Below are positions 57,585 to 64,000 of a stretch of 64,000 nucleotides of DNA, one piece after another; positions within the stretch are counted from its first letter, which is position 1, and each line of letters begins with the position of its first letter. The notes beneath the pieces were generated by a model. The model was not told the DNA's origin and searched no databases. It saw only the letters and a program-made list of their open reading frames with translations. The stretch comes from Aquanectria penicillioides. Its lineage: Eukaryota; Ascomycota; Sordariomycetes; Hypocreales; Nectriaceae. The stretch spans positions 2,914,001-2,978,000 of the forward strand of contig PYIU01000008.1 in assembly GCA_003415625.1 (NCBI GenBank), written 5' to 3'. The translations under genes and the position numbers were made by a program.

Positions 57585-58241
57585 GATGACGTCTAGCGCG
57601 GCGGAGATGGAATTATTATAAAGACGTTGTGGTGATACTATGGAAATCTCTCCTCTCTGACCCAAAATTTCCACATTTACAGGTGTTTGCATGTGTGGAT
57701 TTCTGCCTGAGGCGTCAACAAGACACTGAAATGCTGGCACTGCCGCAGTGAGGTTAGACGAACATCGATAACTATTGCCTCGCTCATTTGAAGAGTGAAT
57801 GATGATATTCGAATAAAAACAACAAAAGACAAAATGAGACTGGACAAAATTAAGTAAAACCATAGGGCTGCAATGCATGCAACATGAGAAAATACAACCG
57901 ATAAGATCACACAGATGAAGAAAGTAAGAATAGAGTAAGACAACAATAAATGAAGATAAAAATAAAAATAAGATGAAATTATACTACTGATAGGGTATGA
58001 CACGGAATGTAAAAAAAAAAAAATGGATGCCACACAAGTATCTCCCTGTAGTTCAGTCGACAGCCTGAGCAGAGCTATCCTGAGGCTTTAGGGTAAGAAG
58101 TATAGTTGGACTTGGAGTGACAGAACTCAATTCCGTTTAGGTTTCCTACGTAGCTAAAAAGTTACGCCATAAAGCAACTAGTAGTCAGGGAATTAGTCAT
58201 GTTCAGAGACTGAAGTTGCATTTTATCCTAACAAGCTACCA
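57585..58241. other. AT-rich intergenic
   Basis: Contains A-rich low-complexity sequence (about 57940-58022, AAATAAAA-type). The hydrophobic minus-strand frame there is an artefact of the composition. No gene. Confidence 0.5.
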
Positions 58242-58821
58242 CTACAGCAGTGAACGACATAGGCCTATGTAGGAACCCGGTGAGTTGCAAGCATTAACGC
58301 AGTAGCTGGAATCTGAAGTACGTCTCCATCCCTAAATAAAGTCAGCTCGCAATGGCCACAGTAAACACTCAATCCCAGAGGATACTTGGAAATTACCATG
58401 TAGCAATCGGGGCACTTGTCCCATTGCTTGGTGCCAGTGTTGCGGTTGCGATATGCCGCACATGCTTTCTTTGTGGCAGCCTCATTCTAAAAGGTGTCAG
58501 ATAAGGCTACGAATCAACGTAAAAGGAACTTACACCACCATAGCGGCGGCCCATGATTCGACTTCGACGTAAGTCGATGAGATAGTTGGGTGAGGTGTCC
58601 CGCTTGCTGACGGTTTTGGCCGGGCAAGTGTTACGGTCCCCAATAGGCTGAATATGATTGAAGCAGTTTGCATATTTGCGCAAGTCACCTATGACACCAG
58701 AGAAAAAAAAGAGCAATGCTAGCATCGCACAAAGGGTTGGAGTTAGGAGGCGCTGCTGGATTGTATAAACAACGCACCCGGCAGTGCAGGCAAGGAGAGC
58801 GATCAAAGTGGTGAGTTGCAT
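58242..58821 (-). CDS. Small secreted cysteine-containing protein, copy A, family not recognised
   Basis: Predicted 155 aa, three exons: 58534-58821, 58397-58486, 58242-58331; introns 47 and 65 bases, all phase 0. MQLTTLIALLACTAG is a good signal peptide. A second hydrophobic run (LCAMLALLFFFSGVIG, about 31-46) is odd for a secreted protein and may mean an unresolved intron. A KR pair (about residue 73) could be a Kex2 site. Exon 2 (30 codons) encodes ACAAYRNRNTGTKQWDKCPDC, and exon 3 adds YCVNACNSPGSYIGLC. The same 90-base exon is present in the sequence at 59707-59796 on the opposite strand. I do not recognise the family. Its size, signal and cysteines are those of small secreted effector-like proteins; no function is claimed. 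Confidence 0.65.
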
Positions 58822-59566
58822 TTTGAAAAGTGCTTTTTAAGTAAAAGTTTTGTAAGATATTTAATCATGTTTGAAAATTGAATTCTCAAGAATACTTGAC
58901 GACTAGAGTGATTATATGCAGTGAAGATAGAACTTGAGAAGATGGCGAGGAACTGAGTTGGCTTTTATCCCAATTCCAACACCTTCGAGCCTCCTGTACA
59001 ATGCCACGATGAAAATCAGGCAACAACATGGAGTTTGATATTATATTGAGTATCCATCATGATATCGACCTAATTGACGCCAAATTGTTGGCACAGACTT
59101 CGAGCAGGAGTTGAAACTTGGTACAGGCTGTGTGCATTAAACATCAGCAACTAAACAAAAGGATTAGCTAAAACACCACAAGCTTAATTTTGAGAGCAAA
59201 ATGGATTGCTTTGGTGAAGCGCAGAGATTAGGTAAAACACTGAAACCGAGCCACAAAAAAAAAGCCAATGCATCGGCCATGTATTTAGCAGTTGACCTGG
59301 CAGCTTTTACCCCAAGGAGAGTTTTCTAGACGGACGGATCTTTGCAAGGTCAGTATTGAACTTTACTCTAGTGCATAATGGAACAAATTTGGGCCCAGAA
59401 AGTTTTGCGGCGTTCAGAGTGTCATGGACAAAGCCTGATGGTAAAATGTGTTTATGGGACATAACGATGAAACCTTGGCCCAAACCTGGTCTTAATGGTG
59501 TTGGCTTTGATCTCTCCAGTGGGCACCCATGTGATGTTTACCCATGACTCTGCTGACACTATGCTA
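58822..59566. other. Intergenic between the two small Cys-protein genes
   Basis: AT-rich. The frame 59356-59547 (plus) begins with TTG and has no signal peptide, so I do not call it, though it could overlap an unrecognised 5' exon of copy B. Confidence 0.4.
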
Positions 59567-59570
59567 GGGC

Positions 59571-59969
59571 CATAGCCAATCTGCACACTAGGGCATATTG
59601 CACTACCAAGCCACTTGATGGCATCAATGAACTTGAAAAGGAGGTAAGTAAATGATTGGAGAATTCTAATAGCTTTGGAACGCTTTGCTGACCAGATCGT
59701 CCGCAGAACAACGACGTCACCAAGATTTCCTGCGGCAAGTACCGAAACCGCAACATGGGTCACAAGCAATGGGACAAGTGCCCTGACTGTTCCACCGTAA
59801 GTAAAGGACCTCGGGATGCACTTTAGAACGTGATTACTAACTCGGTAGTGTTTGGCAGAGCTTCCGAGGCGACGTCTTGGTCTGCAACTCCCCTGCTAAA
59901 CATATTGGAGGCGATGAGTGGGCATACTACTGCAAGCACTCCGGGGCTGACGTCAGCCACGCGGATTAA
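59571..59969 (+). pseudogene. Small cysteine-containing protein, copy B, 5' end not found
   Basis: Paralogue of the gene at 58242-58821. Its middle exon (59707-59796) is exactly 90 bases and reads ISCGKYRNRNMGHKQWDKCPDC, flanked by GTAAGT donors and phase-0 introns as in copy A. The last exon (59859-59969) gives VCNSPAKHIGG..., ending with taa at 59967-59969. The exon before (to 59643) reads RAYCTTKPLDGINELEKE and begins after a plausible acceptor at about 59570. I cannot find an ATG with a signal peptide upstream, so copy B may be a 5'-truncated pseudogene, or its first exon is simply not recognisable. Confidence 0.5.
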
Positions 59970-60235
59970 ATTGATCTCTGGAACCATTGAAGCACAGAGA
60001 GCATGGAATTGAAACGAACCGAACTCAAAAACACCCGACCACACTCTTAATGTTTTGAGATCTGGATCGAAACAGGTGCATGAAAGTGCTCCGAACTAGG
60101 CTAACAAAGAGACTAGGCAAGAGCCGAGGTACAGTGGGTAGATTGCATAAACCTCCATCATAGTTGGGCTAAATTCCATTTCTATTCTCTATCTCTATTT
60201 TCTATGCTCTATTTTCGTTATCATGGCTAGTCCCG

Positions 60236-61368
60236 CTAGCTTGACGTGGTTTCCCCCCCTGAGTCAATCCTGCTTTCCTCATCAGAAGCAGTAGCCTTCA
60301 CTCGACCCTCTAGAAGACCCAATCCCAATCTTGCAAGACGTCCTTGGGCCTCTTCATCTTCATCCTCACTCATAGTGTGCTCGGTAACCAAGTACATCCA
60401 CCAGTAGTAGGCACCGCAAAACAGACTGCCTCCGAGTATGTTTCCTAGTAGCGCAGGAATCATACCTTATTGAAAATAATTAGCCTAGCTTTTCCTAACG
60501 GGGCACAGGGTTTCTCACCTTTCCAGATATACAGCCCAACTGTCAAGTTAGGAGTGCCCATCCAAATACCCAGAGGGATAAAGAACATATTGGCCACAAC
60601 GTGATCGAATCCTAATGCTACAAAGGCGAAGATGGGCAGCCACATGCCGATGACCTTCGAGCTTACTTCCTTTGCTTGGGTCCCAATAAAGCAAGCAAGG
60701 CAAACGAGCCAGTTACATCCAATACCGCGGATGAAAATTTGATGCATCGCGGGTGTCAGCTGCTTCTTGGTAACAAACGCAATGATCTCTTGTTTGTAAA
60801 CATCGGCGTCGAAAATTCCCCCATCTATTGGTCAACTCATTAGCATTGATTCATGGGAGAAATCTTTAGTTGGGAAAACTCACATCCAACAAGGACAGCC
60901 ATGACGAATAGAGAGCCCATCAGATTTCCAAAGAAGCAAAGAAACCAGTGGAGCAGCATTCGCCAGACAGATAATTTTCCGTGGAGGACTGCCACCATTG
61001 TGAACTGGAAAATCGAGTTAAAACCATGGTCGCGCCGATAATGGAACTAAGAAACATGAACTTACCATGTTTGTGGAGGTGAACAAGTCAGCGCCTGTCA
61101 ATACGATAATGACCAGACCCAGAGGGAAGACGCCAGCGCTGATAAGTTTGATCAGACCAGGTGCGTTCTCCTGGTACCATGGTGCTGTCAGGGCCGTCAA
61201 TGACACGGCACATCCGAAACTGAGGATACATCCGGCCGAGATGCCAGACATCAGCATCTTATCCGGGCGCAAGTGTCCTTTCTTAACGCCGACACGGCAG
61301 ATGGCCTTGGCCGTTTCGGCCGGCGTGTACGCCTCGAAACTCGAAACCTCGACAGCAGGACTGGCCAT
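60236..61368 (-). CDS. Formate/nitrite transporter family (FNT) protein
   Basis: Predicted 319 aa, four exons: 61066-61368, 60884-61004, 60519-60824, 60236-60465; introns 61, 59 and 53 bases. Six-helix pentameric channel for formate, nitrite or related small anions. Family features: AYTPAETAKAICRVGVKKG at the N-terminus, GADLFTSTNM (completed in exon 2 by FTMVAVLHGKLSVWRMLLHW), IFIRGIGCNWLVCLACFIG, and FDHVVANMFFIPLGIWMG in exon 3. The C-terminal half of the last exon is an acidic, soluble tail. The splice junctions restore each helix. Nitrite uptake is the known role of the nearest fungal members (NitA type). No other nitrate-assimilation gene is seen nearby. Confidence 0.94.
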
Positions 61369-64000
61369 GATGGATGGGTTGGGATTGGTTCACTGGTAGC
61401 TCGTCGTGTCTTGGCATTGTGTCCGACGGCTGGGTTCGCTGGGACATTTATTTCCTTCGAACAGAGGACTGGTGCCCGAAGGCTCGGCGAGTACGGAGAA
61501 TCCGACAGACTCATAGACTCCGAGCTGTTTCCAACATCCCGAGCAATGTCGAGAAAAGACCGCGGGGGTCCACATCGGTGCTAGAACTAATTTTTCAGAC
61601 CCAGACTGGGCGGCTCACCTCCATGCACGTACCACGCGATTCATGACGACGATCGGTGATTTTTGTAGGTAATAGATGGTATGTAGTAGTTATACCTGAA
61701 TATTTCTCTTCTCAGACTACTCGTTTTCATTCTCTCTTAGACTCTAGTAGATTTCTCGCTCAACGGCCCTGAAATGAAGACTGCTTGGCATTTGATCCAC
61801 GCCGCAAGGTCAAGGAGGCGTTGTTTGGGCCGCTGACCATGTACGTGTGCTCTGGAAAAGTGGAGTTTTGTGGATAAAAATTCAATATCACCCTAAAGCT
61901 CAAACTGGTTAGAAATGCCGTTGAAGGAATGGTGTAATGGAATGTTCGCATTGTATTAAGAATATTATCCAACGATTGAGACTCTGCTTCCTTGGGCAAG
62001 CGAATATGACATGCTTCTTCCTATTTTCTTTTCCGTTCTCATCCTATGATGCTGAAGTGACTGTGTGGTTGCGGCTCGAATTTCGCCGGCGCGTTCATAG
62101 ACACGCAGTAAGCCTCATGAAGCTAGTTGAATGATCGTCAGCCGCTTCGCTCAAGACGTATCCCTTTGCCATAAAGGGAGATAGCGCAGACGCATGTACA
62201 GACGGCGGGAGCGCTAGCTGCACTCGAGTTCGAACGGGCCCAGCCCATCACATTCTGTTGATTCCCAATTTGTCCATCTGATGGCGAAAAAGAAAATTTG
62301 ATAAAAGCCTCAAGAATGGACAAAATCGCCAATGCTGCACACATCTCGACACTTTTCTACTTACTAAGTTACGATGAGGGTTGCCACATCTGGCTCTCCA
62401 GAATAGGCATTCTGATGTTTGAACACCTTTCAGCAAGATTGGGCTTTTATCCATGATGACCCCTGCTAGTGGAGCACGCTCTTGGTCGGTGACGGTCTCG
62501 ATGATTGATCCTTTTCTCCAGGCAGTGGCATGATACCGATGTCGCTCTTTGCCTCACATTTTAGGTGTGATTCGGGTCACCGCTTCATCCCTGATCGGAC
62601 GCCCGGATCCTCGTCGTGGATCACAGGTTCGGCAATTACGCTTAAAATCCAAAATAGATAAGCATTACTTGGGGCCCCACAGAGACAGACCCAGAAAATC
62701 GGGTTTTTATCCCCTTTTGAATCCAAGAGCTTATCTATTCATTAGGATCCAGGCTCCGGTTCGGTGCTGTCAATCCTGTTAATTGCTTAGTTCATTCGCG
62801 CATAGGCACTAAGACTATAACAGATTTGATCGTTATCCTAGTTACAGTTTGTGTGCTATGATAAGGGATGATAACCCTCAGAAAAATATCGGACGAGAGG
62901 ATGCACTTAACGATGAGCCACGTAGGGATGGAGCCCAGTGGCCATGAATAGGAAATGCCAAGCGTGACATGCCGTTGAGCCATTATCTGTTGCATCGTCT
63001 GCATTGTTTTTGTGCAGACCAAATGTTCCGGGTCTGAACTTCCTCACTTACAATTGGGACGGATCTGGGAGAAAAGAGGTTGCGAGCGGAGGAAAGCCCA
63101 GTCAAAGACGAGAAAATGTTAGTAACTAGAAAACGGCTTGAGGCAAATATGATACAAAGATAAGCATGATGTGGACATGTGAGCAAAGATGGGTCCACAT
63201 AGCTAGCTTCTCAATACGCTCAAAGTCCACTGGGCGCTGAGGGGCCAATATAGCTGAGTACTTGTTCATAAAAAATCATTGCATGATACTTTCAGTAAAA
63301 TCCTTGGATTTGTGTTAAATTGCATCTTAAATGCTGATTAGGAGAATCCATGGTCAGATTCTGTGACTATAAGGAAAACCAAAATTGGCTGACCCTGCGT
63401 TGAGAGTCATTAGTTATATAACAGGTTGAAGTTTGGAACACAAGTGACAAGTAGACACGCTTTCGTTCATAGTGTATTATCCTATCCGTTCTTTTTTGCA
63501 AGGGATGTGATTTGTTAAAGTGCATTCACCAAGATTTTTGCCTAGCGAAAATTGTCGTCTGGCCAAATTCAGGGGTGAGTGCAACTTGAAAGAAAACCTC
63601 TGTGGACTGCACCTTTTGAAACCTCCGAGCTATCACACTGTGGCATGTTAGCTTATTAGCCAATTCGAAAAGATTAACGAAAAACTATATTATTGATACG
63701 TGTATTAATGCATGCTATCTCCGAACATTCAGATGTATCGTGCTTCGTACCCACTGGCCCATTCCTCTATGACACGCAATCAAGGTTGCTTCTCTTCAAA
63801 ATCATCAACATAGAGATAGTGTTTCCTTGCGATTAAATAATGGATTAAAAAAACTTTCACAAGACATTCAGTTACGGATTCTGGAGTCACTCTCCAGCTT
63901 CGAAGAGGCGTTGACACTCAGGCGGGCATCACCTACAATGCTCTGACGGTTTCACGCATTCACGAATAGTATTTGTGTCCGGTAGGTACAAGGTATCCTG
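61369..64000. other. Right-end gene-free region, 2.6 kb
   Basis: AT-rich with only short frames lacking motifs (for example 62248-62454 minus, 62549-62782 plus). I see no transposase remnant, long terminal repeat or RNA gene. It contains the FNT promoter and possibly the flank of a gene beyond the window. Confidence 0.45.

Noticed and set aside
57677..58033. Hydrophobic minus-strand frame of 118 codons
   Set aside because: Phe/Ser/Tyr/Leu-rich because it reads through A-rich low-complexity DNA; not a membrane protein gene.

Overview
The window comes from a filamentous ascomycete (Pezizomycotina). Most protein genes are broken by 40-90 base introns with GT..AG ends and a CTAAC/CTGAC-like branch site. 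There are four Zn2Cys6 transcription factors, a fungal rhodopsin-domain membrane protein, F-box proteins, an AA11-type chitin monooxygenase and a GH43 glycosidase. The style fits Sordariomycetes, perhaps Hypocreales, but nothing here fixes the species. All exon structures are hand-built from splice signals, reading frame and family motifs. I found no tRNA, rRNA, CRISPR array or intact transposon.

Left part, about 0-29 kb: an accessory nitrogen-catabolism-like locus. In order it holds a sugar O-acetyltransferase running off the left edge, an isopenicillin-N-synthase-type Fe(II)/2-oxoglutarate oxygenase, a PhyH-type Fe(II)/2-oxoglutarate oxygenase, an amine/amino-acid permease, Zn2Cys6 factor TF1, an FAD amine oxidase divergent from a RidA protein, TF2 (paralogue of TF1), an SDR, an amidase, TF3, a copper/topaquinone amine oxidase ending in a peroxisomal-type tripeptide, and a second permease of exactly the same predicted length as the first (536 aa). 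The simplest reading is uptake of a nitrogenous compound, hydroxylation, amide cleavage, oxidative deamination, clearance of imine/enamine by RidA, and carbonyl handling by the SDR. The substrate is not known. GATA-factor-type sites cluster in two of the promoters.

Middle, about 29-41 kb: a GH43 enzyme, a hypothetical protein, a rhodopsin-domain protein, then gene debris (an F-box pseudogene and a truncated cytochrome-b5-reductase-like remnant), then Zn2Cys6 factor TF4 with a poly-serine run. TF4 is separated from a tubby-like gene by a microsatellite-rich divergent intergenic region.

Right, about 41-57.6 kb: an AA11 LPMO, a large F-box protein, a 3.8 kb gene-free stretch, a Pho89/Pho-4-type phosphate symporter, a D-2-hydroxyacid dehydrogenase with a possible mitochondrial presequence, a DUF1275 membrane protein, and an NTM1-type protein N-terminal methyltransferase. 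By eye this stretch is richer in G+C. The last 6 kb is AT-rich. It carries two small cysteine-containing paralogues I do not recognise (one with a signal peptide, one apparently lacking its 5' end), a formate/nitrite transporter, and 2.6 kb with no gene that I can support.

Three otherwise well-formed genes (TF1, the amidase and the tubby-like gene) are each out of frame by what looks like one missing base. This is either recent decay or an assembly indel problem.
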